Counted from the stretch's first letter, positions 24,239 through 34,335 are shown. The stretch is 64,000 nt of DNA from Stachybotrys elegans (GCA_020746835.1 JAGPNK010000038.1:87395-151394); one strand, 5' to 3'. The notes: a model not told the origin generated them from the letters alone. Numbers and translations are program-made.

Positions 24239-24891
24239 TTAGAGCTCCGTACAGTTAACTATCCAGGACATTTTCTCCATATCCATTAGCCCCAGTGCCT
24301 GCTTTTGAGTCTCGCTCAGATGCATAGCAGTGCTATAAGCCTTGACTAAGGCATTGTTTAAATCTCTCCATATCTGTTGTAATTCTAATAATTCGCCTTT
24401 AAGCCACTGATTTTGATTCTCTAGCATTTGAACTGTTTGTATGGGTTGATATAAGTTTTGTTTAGTTACTTGGTTAAGTAAATCGTTAATATCAAGTGAA
24501 TCTAAATACACACTGGAAGTAGGTCGGGGAATAGAAATCATAATTAAGTCTAGAGTATGTATAGATAGATTAGTTAAAGTATTAACACCTACCATAATAA
24601 GTTGAAATTTATATTTAGGAGCATAAACTATACCTAGAGCTACTTCTAGCTCCCTGTATATATGGCTTAGCATAATCCTCTAGCCTTGGCTAGTTTAAGT
24701 TGCTTTTTGTCTAATAACTGCAATTTAGACCATTGTAGGGACATTCGATGCAATATCAACTCCTGACTCCAAGTTATTTCACCTGATGTTAGGCATCCGT
24801 CCACTTTAGCATTAGGGTATGGAAGAGTGGTATTGGGTCCAAATCGGCATAGTGGTTCAATAAACCCTGTACACCTACGGCCTTTTCCCAT
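24239..24891 (-). CDS. Hypothetical protein in two overlapping frames
   Basis: Frame one (24667-24891) starts MGKGRRCTGFIEPLCRFGPN and ends after KLAKARGLC. Frame two (24239-24673) overlaps by ATGCTAA and reads SHIYRELEVALGIVYAPKYKF, then a helical segment with Gln/Leu-rich coiled-coil character. The sense of the text fits one protein of about 215 residues with a single-base frameshift at about 24670, though two exons cannot be excluded. I do not recognise it. Confidence 0.35.
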
Positions 24892-25451
24892 GTTGAGTGT
24901 AGCGTAGAGATATGGTAGAATGCATGAAATGATTTTAATTTACTGTTATTACATGCATATATATACTATAACCACAGTATACAAGTACCGGCTGTATACA
25001 TAGTAGTCGTGATCTGCGTTAGCATTTCATGAATACCGGTACCGGTACTAATGCGCTTTCTATACAAGCTAAAAGATCCATAATGTGTCTGCTATCGTGT
25101 GACATTATCTAAGTACTAAATCCACTTCTGGGTATAAAATCCAATTTTGGCTCCTGAACATCACTGAGTAGGAACTCAGCGCTCAGGCCCACCCACAATA
25201 GCCACTATTAGCTCTTGTAATCAAGGGCAGTGCAGGCAGTCTCCATTGCGCCCTGGGGAAGGTGGATGTTTCAATCCAGTGATCTTTACCGGTTGCATTG
25301 GGTCAGGCAACATGTAATAAGCCATTACTGGTTATTATACAATTGGACTATATGTAGCTCCTATCCATGTCTCTATACATAATGATAGAAAGGGTAATCA
25401 TATGGCTTTCAATTCTATATTGGTTCTTCATATAGCACCTTGCTTTGCAAT

Positions 25452-25808
25452 ATGTCGCTTAATCAACATGGAATGGAAAAGAAGAGGGACAGAAGCAGCG
25501 AAAATTTCAAAAAAAGATGGCACACCTTTGCAAGAAATGGATTCCGTGTTCACAAGTCCTATCATGCCGACGTATATATCCTTCTACGTCGTAAAGGGCA
25601 GATATATGAATTTAAATCTACCGAGCGAGCATGGCCGCTACAACCCGAGGATATTGTATGCTTTATTGGCCTTTGGTTCGAGTGGCTTTGCTAACTATAG
25701 GGTCAGGAAAGTTACTATCCAGTACCTATTCAGATTACGGCAGCTACTATAGCTTCTCTGGGGGAAAAAAGGCAGTGCAATTCAGACGAAAAAAATTGTA
25801 TAACTTAG
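25452..25808 (+). CDS. MADS-box-like small protein, 103 residues
   Basis: Two exons (25452-25655, 25701-25808; intron with branch point GCTAAC right before the acceptor) give a short protein. Residues 15-66 follow the MADS pattern: a basic helix (KRWHTFARNGFRVHKSYHAD), then the beta strand pair VYILLRRKGQIYEF and a short tail KSTERAWPLQPEDI. It is much shorter than classical SRF/MEF2 regulators and has no K-box-like extension, ending soon after a YYPVP...TIASL motif. Function probably DNA binding; the basic helix is weaker than usual. Confidence 0.55.
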
Positions 25809-25922
25809 ATTATAATAAGTAACATTTAATCTCAGTAGCTTGCATAAAAATAAGAAAAGAAAAAGAAAAAGATAAGGGTCTGTAATACTTGGAGTTATAG
25901 AATCCTATACTTGTTTTCTCGT

Positions 25923-26267
25923 TTAAACTCCTTTACTTATGGTGGTCTTGAGGTCTTTCTCTTTGCTAGCCTTTGCTTTTAACTTTCTTTCCTCCCAAGT
26001 TTTCAACATCTCTTGACTTAGGTTTTCCTTCGGCTCTAAAGTTGGTGCCCAGAATACTTTGAACTTCTTAACGCCATTATGCAAAACTTCATCGACTACT
26101 TCCCCCTCCCACTCGAAATAGAAGAGAGGATTTCCATTAGGGTCGAATTCGGTAAAGGTAGCATCTGGTGCGTTCATGCCTAAGGCGGCGTGGTCATGTG
26201 TATGACTCAGACTGGGCACGACTGAGTCAGATACAGGTGCCGAGCTCCCTGGGTTAACAAACGCCAT
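25923..26267 (-). CDS. Small protein with a chromodomain-like segment
   Basis: Reading from the ATG at 26267 (MAFVNPGSSAP), 114 residues. The segment FYFEWEGEVVDEVLHNGVKKF followed by KVFWAPTLEPKENLSQEML resembles a chromodomain (beta strands, then a W.PT.EP.ENL turn and a C-terminal helix, KTWEERKLKAKA). In fungi such single domains bind methylated histone tails or derive from retroelement integrases. The match is from pattern only and is weak in the first strand. Confidence 0.35.
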   Translation of the reverse strand: MAFVNPGSSAPVSDSVVPSLSHTHDHAALGMNAPDATFTEFDPNGNPLFYFEWEGEVVDEVLHNGVKKFKVFWAPTLEPKENLSQEMLKTWEERKLKAKASKEKDLKTTISKGV

Positions 26268-26769
26268 TTTAGGTAAAGACAGAGAAATGGATAAAGGTTG
26301 ATAGGGCGCCCAAAATACCAAAGCGGGTAGGCACATGCGTTTATAACTGCTCAACGAATGCTTGGTGCACGGTATGCTCCATTTTTCTTAAAGAGCCAGA
26401 AAGGGCCCGCAAGCTTACAATGTGGATATGACCTCTGAACCCCGGAGCCTACCACGACGTACTGCAATTAGTGGGTCAGTATCTATTGTAAGTATCGCTT
26501 GCAGTTCATTACCTCCTTAAGCCAAAGAGCCAGAATCAGCTCTTTGGCTTTTGCAGTCCATGCATATCAACATCCAACATTCCAAGTAGGCGTGTATTTA
26601 TATATATACAGTGTGCTGTATGTATATTTGTATGTACTGTATATTGAATATACATACAGAGGAGTCTGAAAATTCACTGCATATTATCCGTATGCAGCAC
26701 GTCGAACCCAGCAGATTTCACTCTGAACCAACTGTAACCTTCTGAAAAAGGCTCCCGCTAGAAAGAGAC

Positions 26770-27222
26770 TTACTGCAACTTTGCTAGTGAAGAATGTAAA
26801 ATAATAGCTAAGCTACTACCAGTAAGGACTGACAGCATAGTGGCAAGGATAGAAGTCTGAAAGATTGCAATACCCGCAACAGTTACCAATAGTGTGTAAG
26901 GTTGCGTACTCAAGGCCCCCTGCCAACCGAAAAATCGAAGGAAATTGTCGGTCTTGCCTCCAACTCGTACGCAAGCGGTCATAAAGATAGCGCTGCTGAG
27001 TAGTTTCCAGTGACTAAGGAGAGAGTATGTAATAGCTATCACAAAAACAGCAAAATAATGTTTCGAAAAATGAGAGAAATTGCGTGTCATACGTAGTTTC
27101 CAACTGATCAAGTTTACAGGAGTTGACATTTCTTTAATGTCCAAAAGTTCAATGACCAATTCCAGGCTTTTCCGAAGATACGATGAAACTTTCAAAATGC
27201 TAATAAAGGTGTTTTCTGACAT
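26770..27222 (-). CDS. PRA1 (prenylated Rab acceptor) family protein
   Basis: PRA1/Yip3 proteins sit in Golgi and endosome membranes and help Rab GTPases cycle. The 150-residue frame has the family layout: a soluble N-terminus ending in a basic RMTRNFSHFSKHYFAVF motif, two paired hydrophobic hairpins (about residues 52-85 and 105-145) separated by a short loop with LRFFGWQ, and a final LHSSL stretch. An upstream frame (27192-27491) overlaps the start but looks unrelated. Length is a little below typical PRA1 proteins. Confidence 0.6.
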   Translation of the reverse strand: MSENTFISILKVSSYLRKSLELVIELLDIKEMSTPVNLISWKLRMTRNFSHFSKHYFAVFVIAITYSLLSHWKLLSSAIFMTACVRVGGKTDNFLRFFGWQGALSTQPYTLLVTVAGIAIFQTSILATMLSVLTGSSLAIILHSSLAKLQ

Positions 27223-27651
27223 GTTTGCTGTACAGTAATTCTTTCTGGCTTGACCGGGTATATGTAGACCATCAAAGTAGCAATCGATGTCGTGGTATTT
27301 ATGTATTTGTCACGAGGCTGACGTGGGAATATCCCGTCGTCCAAAACTAGCCTCGCCCAAGACCCACCCCTTCTCCAGCTATACCCGTAGTACCTATTAC
27401 AGTAAGAACCTCGAACGAGGGACAGGTGCCATAATTGGCTCTTCAGGCTCAACCAGGCTGAGTATATCAAAACGGCTTTTGCGCGTTCCACTTCAGCAGT
27501 AGTGTATATGAATAAGTCCTTAACAGTAGTAAGTGCATTGTCTCTTCTGGTTCCTCAATCTGTTCATCTTCATCTTTCAATCCACGGTGCCATTGTTCAA
27601 TTCTAGGACGAATGCACACGAGCTTGTCGTGAGCAGCCTCCAAAAGTCAGA

Positions 27652-28182
27652 ATGTCGGAACTCGATGAGCGTCATGTCTACAAGTTACCTCATACCAGCA
27701 ACGAAGATGATGTCTTCCCGCGAATTTCTCTGGAAACAATGTTCAACGTCATGCAAGGCAATTACCGAGATAATTACGACCGATCTATTATCGTTGACTG
27801 CCGATTCGACTATGAATACAAGGGTGGACACATCGATGGTGCTGTCAACTTCAGCCATGAAGAGTTGCTCATCAGCCACTTATTTTCAGCCCCTACAGTT
27901 GGATGCACATTGCTGATCTTCCATTGCGAGTACTCGAAATTAAGGGCACCGACTATGGCATATCATATTCGAGCAAAGGATCGCAATGAAAACAGTGGAC
28001 AATATCCAAAGCTTAGCTTTCCGGAAATGTACATCCTGGATGGAGGGTACAATGCTTTCTTTAATCAGCACTTTGATAGCTGCATACCTAGAGGCTATGT
28101 TGGGCTGGATGCCGAAGAATATACAGCTGTGCGTGACCTCGAGCTGGCTCGCATCCGGCGTGCCATGAAAGGTCGCTCTTAA
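27652..28182 (+). CDS. Cdc25-like phosphatase, catalytic (rhodanese-fold) domain only
   Basis: Cdc25 removes inhibitory phosphates from cyclin-dependent kinases. The 176-residue protein contains the complete catalytic domain: the rhodanese entry motif IIVDCRFDYEYKGGHIDGA, the active-site loop HCEYSKLRAP with Cys92 and Arg98, and the family tail PEMYILDGGYNAFF. The long N-terminal regulatory part of ordinary Cdc25 (usually several hundred residues) is absent, and the start at 27652 follows a pyrimidine-rich leader. The catalytic residues are present, so it could be active but unregulated. No intron is needed. An extra, trimmed copy of a cell-cycle gene in an accessory region is unusual. Confidence 0.85.
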   Translation: MSELDERHVYKLPHTSNEDDVFPRISLETMFNVMQGNYRDNYDRSIIVDCRFDYEYKGGHIDGAVNFSHEELLISHLFSAPTVGCTLLIFHCEYSKLRAPTMAYHIRAKDRNENSGQYPKLSFPEMYILDGGYNAFFNQHFDSCIPRGYVGLDAEEYTAVRDLELARIRRAMKGRS

Positions 28183-28641
28183 CACCTATTAGAAGCTTCC
28201 GGTGGAGCCTTGAGTCAACGTCGTTAATGGTAGACTACGGTATTGACTACTGCTATACTAGGTATCTAACCTCAAAATACAAACTACAAACTACAACCTG
28301 CAACTGCATTATTCTTATTGTGATGTTCGATCTGGGAGCTGAAGGTTAACATTGGAGAGTGTAGTTTATCCAAAGCCCCCCAAAGACTCCTCGGAGATGG
28401 ATCTCACATTTTAAACGTGGAAATAGTAAATAAATAGAGGGGAGATGGTTCATGATTCATCTCACATTCCCGTCCAAGACTTATCAAAGAAAGGCAATCA
28501 AATTCCCAACGGTCTACCTACTCAATACATACTTTCTTTTTCTTCAACAAGCTTGTTACATACATACCTACTGTATGTATATACTAGGAAGTAAGCTTTT
28601 GGAACCATTAACGCTCACCCCTCCGACATTCTACATGGATG
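28183..28641. other. Intergenic stretch, nothing recognised
   Basis: No open frame of note and no repeat or element boundary found. Confidence 0.5.
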
Positions 28642-29057
28642 TCACTTTTCCATGAACCGTCCTTGTTCCTGCCTGAGTAGTGCTGTGAGATCCTTAATAG
28701 CATCTGTAAGATCCCGGAAGGTTGCATTTGATGTAATACAGCTGCAGCAGTTTTTGCACCGATGCTCCATCGACCCTCTTTGCAGGTCTCCGTTGTAAAG
28801 CGTAGGCCTCCGTAACATTGTGCGTCCTCGTCGATGTCGTGAAGGACTCTGATCATCTCCACTGGACAAAGGTGATCCTGCTGCCGGAGTTGGCATGTAG
28901 CTCTCGTCAGAGGCAATAAAATGCTCAAGGCTGCCGGCACTGTCGCTTTCAACTTCTGTGTCGCTAGCTGATATACAGTATGACCTTAGTTTTCTAACCT
29001 AAAAAGCAAGGGAGCTTTTGTTACTGTACCTGTTGTGTCAGATGAGCAGGATGTCAT
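28642..29057 (-). CDS. Small Ser-rich protein downstream of a transposon-derived leader, 117 residues
   Basis: Two exons fit: 29057-29030 (MTSCSSDTT) and 28967-28642, with a 62-bp intron (GTACAG...TATCAG). The product is Ser/Asp-rich at first (SDTEVESDSAGSLEHF), then has a CKNCCSC cluster and a C-terminal helix (DLTDAIKDLTALLRQEQG). Not recognised. Its upstream region (29175-29582) is a copy of the 5' leader and first codons of the accessory gene of the two-gene transposon, so its promoter seems to be of transposon origin; the first, non-coding exon could start there, since a donor-like GTGAGT follows at about 29149. Confidence 0.45.
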
Positions 29058-29174
29058 TGTGGCGGTTGTACTGGCAATGCTATCAAAACGTTTGCGCTGT
29101 TAAAGTAAGGAAGACGAACATACTGGGTCTAGAGCTACTATATAGAGCAATACTCACCGTCGAGAAAGCGCAAT

Positions 29175-29582
29175 TTTTGGCTCTTAGTCATCATATAAGT
29201 CAAAGATATGATACTATTGAAAAGCCAGTGTCCGGCATGACGTCCTGGGAGAGCAAAGGCGCGAAAAGGCGATAAATGAGAACACAAGTGGGAGAGGCAG
29301 AAAGAGGGGAGGACAGAGAGAGGGGGGACAGAGAGTGGGCGAACAGAGAGAGGGAGAGCAGGGAGAGGGAGTGTTAGAGGGTGGGGGGTGGGGGTGGGGG
29401 GGTGGGCAGAAGGTAGAGGGCGTGTGATCTGTTAGAGCCGTTTTTAGATGTCATCTTACCTAGCAATTGGAACTGCTCGTGGGGTTGCTCACGACAAAAA
29501 TGGGGACCCGGTGGGGTATTTATATTGCTAAAGCTAAAGATCGAGATGACAGGGTATGCACACTAGATGCACTGTAGTGTAG
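29175..29582 (-). mobile_element. Truncated copy (D) of the accessory-gene end of the two-gene Tc1-type element
   Basis: Reverse-complement match to 31800-32200 of element A: the shared blocks include the tagtgtagtg sequence, the GCTAAAGCTAAAGATCG/TATA region, the long purine-rich (CT-rich on the gene strand) leader, and the first codons MPDTGF of the accessory gene with small indels. The match stops at about 29582 before the terminal inverted repeat and at about 29175 inside the first coding exon. So it is a dead fragment, except that it now lies directly upstream of another small gene. Confidence 0.75.
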
Positions 29583-30248
29583 CGGTGGTACAGCGGTTTG
29601 GTGAAATCCATGGTTAGATCGTCATCCACGGCTTCTGGAAATATGAGCCAGAGTACGGGCTGCTACGTTCTCTAATTTGCCAATTCCGTGTGATTAACCT
29701 AGCAGGGATTGCAGGTGAAGAAGCCAACTGCCTGCAGCCTGTTCTCGATTTAACCCCTCTGTTACTAGTTTCCCTGAAGATCGCTTCATTGGTATTAAAG
29801 ATAGATATATGCTGTAAACGTAGGGACGCTGCGACTAAAGCGGGCGATGACTCGAAGTGCGACGTAGGCCTCGGGACCGGCGCGTAGGCGTCTTAGGGTC
29901 CAGTTGTTAACATGACATGTGTGTAGAGATGATCATAACCTACATCCTGCAGGGGGCGACGTGACCCTGAATGTGTTCTTTGGCGTCATTGGCGCCGAAT
30001 AGGTTGTGTGCGTGCTCATAGTGACTTACAATGCTTACCATGCAGGTCAAATTTGGGGAACAATGCCAGAGTATTTAAAGTTGTCCGTAAAAGCTAAATT
30101 TGGCTACCACTGATTACTGGTATTCCCAAGTCCCCACCTCCGAACCAGGCATCCAATTCGACACATACCGCACTGCATCACGGCGAGCTACGTATGGGTG
30201 CCAAATAGTTGGCCAAGGATCTTTTGAAAGAGTAACGATGTGTGTTGA
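29583..30248. other. Intergenic stretch, no supported gene
   Basis: Only one open frame of 65 codons (29690-29887) without recognisable features. It separates the D fragment from the 3' end of the GH64-like gene. Confidence 0.5.
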
Positions 30249-31574
30249 TCAGTCTACAAATGTACATCCGCTTGCAGGTGCCCCAACGAAAATAGTTAAA
30301 GTGTCTGCGGCTCCAGAAGAGAGTGTACCAGAAGCGTCCTCGTGATCCGGGTTGACGTCATCGTAGGCGTAAGTATAGCCCTTCCCATCAATTTCATACT
30401 TGTGTACCAGACGGCTGTAGTGGTTCGTTGGATTTGCCCGATAGTACTGGGAAGAATCTACGCTAGGTTGTATATTCCCATATTCTAGGAGGAGAGTAGA
30501 GCGCACAAAAGCAGAACATAGCCGTGGGATAACAGCAGTGTGTATGATGTTATCGCCATCCATCTTGCCAAACGGACCACTATCACATCCCCAGATGTCC
30601 AGGGCCGTAGGCTTTTCGTAGTCACGATTATCGCCATCACAGGTGAGGAGAGTTGCAGTAACTCGGCATGTGATATTGCCAGCCTCTGTTTGTGTATTGA
30701 TAGTTAAGGGTGTGGTGGCATAGTATTCCCAGACCCGGTCGATGTACCGACTCCAGTAGTGCTCAAAATCGGTGGGGTTGACCATACTGTACTGGCTTGG
30801 AGAAAGAACACGGATAGGTCTTCCGAGCTCATTTACAACGCAAAGGTTGCTCCAGGGAAAGCCGTCGGTATTGGTCTGGATAGCAAGCTCCCTACATATG
30901 TCTGCAACGGCAGCTGGGCGCAGGCCACATGTGATCTGTGTCTGACTGCCATCGAGAACAGTGAGCTGCATGCCTAATACCATTCCAACGAAGTCAACGA
31001 GGCTGAGGTTAGCATATAGCGTTAAATCAGCAGTGTATGTCAGTTCGACAAATCCCCAGCTCAAGTCAAAACTCGAATCGTTGGGGTCAATTGCTGAGGG
31101 ATGTATCAGGCCATCTCCGTTAGGTGTATTAATGACATAAAAGTTGAGTCTACCCTCGCAAAAATATATTCGGGCTGAGGTGATAGATCTTGTCAGGTTT
31201 ACTTCTATGGACTCTCCCTTCTGGGGCAGGGAGATAGCAACACGTTCGGATATTGAGACGGGTACATGCGAGCCTCCAGAACTGGGGTAGATGAGGGTCC
31301 CATCAGCAGCAACAAAGACAATTGCGTTGTTAGAGTCTAGTCCAGTCAAATAAGCATGAACTTGAGCACCTTCAAAGTTGTTCACAAATTGTACAGATAG
31401 TGGTTTTGATGTGGCACCCTCTCCCCGTCGAACCGCCTCTGAAGGGAATAAGTAAGAGTCCTTGATGATGTCTTCCTCTTCTAAAGTAACGTTTTGAATA
31501 CCTCTAGGGCGTGCAATTGTGATATTATTGATGCTATTGGCTTGGCTACCGTTAGCAATATTTGAGAGTGCCAT
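30249..31574 (-). CDS. GH64-type beta-1,3-glucanase-like protein, 441 residues
   Basis: GH64 enzymes cleave beta-1,3-glucan with a thaumatin-like domain next to a barrel domain. The frame shows the family blocks in order: PLSVQFVNNFEG (start of the core, about residue 58), ARIYFCEGRLNFYV, GLIHPSAIDPND, WGFVELTY and LSLVDFVGMVLGMQL (about 195-210), then DFEHYWSRYIDRVW, IWGCDSGPF and the C-terminal NPTNHYSRLVHKYEIDGKGY. There is no signal peptide: the first 40 residues are polar (MALSNIANGSQANSINN), so the product may act inside the cell or be released by lysis. Single exon. Element A starts 166 bp upstream of its ATG, so the promoter is partly shared with transposon DNA. Confidence 0.8.
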   Translation of the reverse strand: MALSNIANGSQANSINNITIARPRGIQNVTLEEEDIIKDSYLFPSEAVRRGEGATSKPLSVQFVNNFEGAQVHAYLTGLDSNNAIVFVAADGTLIYPSSGGSHVPVSISERVAISLPQKGESIEVNLTRSITSARIYFCEGRLNFYVINTPNGDGLIHPSAIDPNDSSFDLSWGFVELTYTADLTLYANLSLVDFVGMVLGMQLTVLDGSQTQITCGLRPAAVADICRELAIQTNTDGFPWSNLCVVNELGRPIRVLSPSQYSMVNPTDFEHYWSRYIDRVWEYYATTPLTINTQTEAGNITCRVTATLLTCDGDNRDYEKPTALDIWGCDSGPFGKMDGDNIIHTAVIPRLCSAFVRSTLLLEYGNIQPSVDSSQYYRANPTNHYSRLVHKYEIDGKGYTYAYDDVNPDHEDASGTLSSGAADTLTIFVGAPASGCTFVD

Positions 31575-32133
31575 TTGTATTGCGTATAAAGCCCAGGAAG
31601 GCAGACACCCTAAGGTGCATTAGACAAGACTAGGAAAGAGAGAAAGGGGAATGACTGGCTAGCTTGCTCTAGTCTTTGCCTGTATAGGAGCAAAATATGG
31701 CCTTGCGTAAAACAGATACACAATAGCCGTTTTATAAATACAGTAAAATTCATGTTTAGCTTCCCCTTTTTTGGACTAAGTGGATTCTAAGTTAAGGTCA
31801 CAATATGACTACACTACAGTGCATCTAGCACACACACTGTGTCATCCCGATCTTTAGCTTTAGCAATATAAATACTCCACTGGGTCCCCTTTTTTGTCAC
31901 AAGTAAACCCAACGAACAGTTCCGATTGCTATAGAGTAGGTAAGATGACATCTAAAAATGGCTCCAACAGGTCACACGCCCTCTCCCTTCTGCCCACCCC
32001 CCCCCACACCCCCTCCTCTTGCTCTCGCTCTCTCTGTCCCCCCCTCTGTCCTCGCTTTCCGTCCTCGCTCTCTCCTCCCTTTCCACCTCTCCTACTTGTG
32101 GCTTTTCCGCGCCTTTTGCTCCCCCAAGACGTC

Positions 32134-33327
32134 ATGCTGGACACTGGCTTTCAAGATCATCTTTTTGACGTTTATGATGACTATGAGCTTGACTACAGCA
32201 CACCTGTGGCTAGCCCTGCTGACTCCAGCGAGCCACAGTGTCACACACTCCCCTTCCATTACACCATCACATGGATGTTGCGATTGCGTAAAGGGAGATT
32301 GATGAAGCTTACAGATGACACTATAGAAAACGTCAACTTTGCGCCTGGTGCGTACTGGAAAGACAACTTAGAATCGAAAGTCGTGAGCGAAGCCCAGAAA
32401 CGAGCGCCCGAGCCCCAATACGATCATCACGACACCATCATTACTGTGTCTACTTCTAAACGCGGCGAACCTAAATTCGAAAAGCCCTTCCGCAAATTAG
32501 ACATTGATTGGCAGGTTATCGAGAACAAGCTAAGATCCTGGAGTAACTCGAAGGACAGTCTGAGAGTTACAATCCTATTAATTTACCAGGAGAGCCAGCA
32601 GGCACCTGCGACAAAGAAGGCGGGACGTGGAGCTACAAAGAAGCACGCCGCCGCCCTGGACAAACTCGTTGCCCAACAAAGCACGACCGGAGTGGGTGCT
32701 GTATGGCAAGATATCTATCGTCTTTTCCACTGCAACAGCAAGAACGTGTGTACAAACTTCGGATTCTATTGCTGGATTCACGAAGACAGACACTATAAGC
32801 TGGACGACAAAATTTTGGAGCAGCTGATTGATTGCGCCGAACAAGGTATCGAGCTGAAATCACACGCCGACGTGCCAGAAAGGATTCGGGAGATGATCAA
32901 AACACGTGACATGGAAGACATGCGGCGCAAAAAGCGTAAAGCAACGGCGTCCTTGCTGGCTCGCACGGATCGCTGCTGTGGCCACTGTCATGACGATAAG
33001 CCTCCAGATTGCCCTGACAGGCGCCATGCATGCGGGGTAAACCTTGTCAAGCTTAATTTGCCGATGAAGATCGACGAGGCTCCCGGGCCGTACAGCGATT
33101 GGCTTGCCGCACAGGTCGCTAATCGAGATTGGCAAGCATCTTATCGGGCAGCTAGTAAGGCTGCCATAGAAGGTGGGTATGAACTTCAATGGTTTTGCGA
33201 TGACAAGGCTGCTGGGATCGATATGCTCAAGGCTGCTGGAATCATGCCGGGCATTGCCGACCAGTTTGTAAAGAAAATTACGGAATGGGTGGACGAAGTC
33301 AATAAGAAGAATGTATCATCTGTCTAG
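32134..33327 (+). CDS. Accessory protein of the two-gene Tc1-type element (copy A), 397 residues
   Basis: Start chosen at 32134 (MLDTGFQDHLFD), preceded by a CT-rich leader and a TATA-like aatataaatac at 31863; the same start is kept in element C. Three parts recur in the divergent copy B: an N-terminal block (YTITWMLRLRKGR ... FRKLDIDWQVIENKLRSWSN ... LRVTILLIY), a central Cys-containing block (VWQDIYRLFHC, then C..FGFYCWIHED ... LKSHADVPERIRE) and a C-terminal block (AAGIMPGIADQFVKKITEWV) that looks like a small SAM-like helical bundle. A basic KKRKAT stretch and a CCGHCHD...C..RRHAC cluster lie between. I know this family as an expanded, uncharacterised group in fungal genomes; no enzymatic motif is visible. 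Role inferred: partner of the transposase (DNA or protein binding). Confidence 0.75.
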   Translation: MLDTGFQDHLFDVYDDYELDYSTPVASPADSSEPQCHTLPFHYTITWMLRLRKGRLMKLTDDTIENVNFAPGAYWKDNLESKVVSEAQKRAPEPQYDHHDTIITVSTSKRGEPKFEKPFRKLDIDWQVIENKLRSWSNSKDSLRVTILLIYQESQQAPATKKAGRGATKKHAAALDKLVAQQSTTGVGAVWQDIYRLFHCNSKNVCTNFGFYCWIHEDRHYKLDDKILEQLIDCAEQGIELKSHADVPERIREMIKTRDMEDMRRKKRKATASLLARTDRCCGHCHDDKPPDCPDRRHACGVNLVKLNLPMKIDEAPGPYSDWLAAQVANRDWQASYRAASKAAIEGGYELQWFCDDKAAGIDMLKAAGIMPGIADQFVKKITEWVDEVNKKNVSSV

Positions 33328-33351
33328 AAATCTAGCAATTTACAACAGTGA

Positions 33352-34335
33352 TTATGGAGGTTGTTCAATGTAGAGTCCAGCATTGCGAAAATGACCTTCA
33401 GCACTCTCGCGTCGACTGCCTACTGCCTCAACGCAGCATCTTACGTAGGCTTCAAAATCCCTCTGAATAAGCCCCGTGTAGTTTTTGCGCTGAGACTTTA
33501 CTTCCGTCTTGACTTCTCCAAAGAATTCTTCAATTGGATCAGTTCTTGGTGTGTAGGGCGCAGTGAAATTTTGCATCACCCCGGCGTCTGCACACATCTG
33601 CCTGACTCTGTCTGAGTAGTGAAACCCAACATTGTCCATGATGAGTACAGTTTCAGGCTCTGGCCATCTACCACAGTGACAGAGTAGCTGTTCAATAAAA
33701 TCTTCAAACAAAGGCCTGTCCATTGATCCGCTGAAAAAGCGGGATAGCTTGACGCCCCTCTGCGTATACGCTGCGATCAACTGCACTCTAGGCCCACGCT
33801 CAAACCGAGCCTTCTGGACTGGAGTGATCCCCTTTGGAGCCCATCCCTTCTTTCGAAACATGCCTGGTCTATCGAAGCCGCTCTCGTCGATAAATATGTA
33901 ATGATATGAACGACTTCCCATCATTTTAAGCCGGTAGTAATAAAAGTGTTGTAGATCAGGGACCTGTTGCTGGGCTACACGTCTCATTACCTTTAATGTT
34001 GTGTTGAGCTTTTTAAGGGCCCGGAATATCGTGGTAGCTGATACCTCCTCGCCGAACTCTTCTCTAATAAAACGAATCATCTCACGCTGGGTCATGTCAG
34101 GCTCTTTGGCCAGCTGATGGGAAAGTAAAGCGGCCATTGTAGGGGTGATCTTAGGCTCAGGACCAGTCCGGTTCTTAGGCATGGTTGTCGTTCCGAATCG
34201 CGCGAACGTTGATCGTATTTTACGGAGTGATCGGGCAGTGCAAGGCATAACATCAAGAATAGCTTTGTCGGAGAAGGCTCCTTTTATCATGTGCAGGATC
34301 TGGTCATGCTGGGATCGAGTAAGTCGAGGAGCCAT
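33352..34335 (-). CDS. DD34E transposase, Tc1/IS630 type (copy A), 327 residues
   Basis: Cut-and-paste transposase. N-terminal helix-turn-helix DNA-binding region (MAPRLTRSQHDQILHMIKG ... CTARSLRKIRSTFARFG, residues 1-50) and a second one around residues 70-115. Catalytic core: first Asp in IFIDESGFDRPGM, second in VLIMDNVGFHYS, Glu in DPIEEFFGEVK, with 34 residues between the second and third (DD34E). The usual YSPDLNPIE motif reads YTPRTDPIE. Full-length and undamaged; convergent with the accessory gene. Nearly identical to the transposase of element C. Confidence 0.95.
   Translation of the reverse strand: MAPRLTRSQHDQILHMIKGAFSDKAILDVMPCTARSLRKIRSTFARFGTTTMPKNRTGPEPKITPTMAALLSHQLAKEPDMTQREMIRFIREEFGEEVSATTIFRALKKLNTTLKVMRRVAQQQVPDLQHFYYYRLKMMGSRSYHYIFIDESGFDRPGMFRKKGWAPKGITPVQKARFERGPRVQLIAAYTQRGVKLSRFFSGSMDRPLFEDFIEQLLCHCGRWPEPETVLIMDNVGFHYSDRVRQMCADAGVMQNFTAPYTPRTDPIEEFFGEVKTEVKSQRKNYTGLIQRDFEAYVRCCVEAVGSRRESAEGHFRNAGLYIEQPP

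Noticed and set aside
31894..32133. 80-codon N-terminal extension of the accessory protein in copy A
   Set aside because: Low-complexity Pro/Ser text from the CT-rich leader; not conserved in frame in copy C or B, whose similarity begins at the start codon used here.
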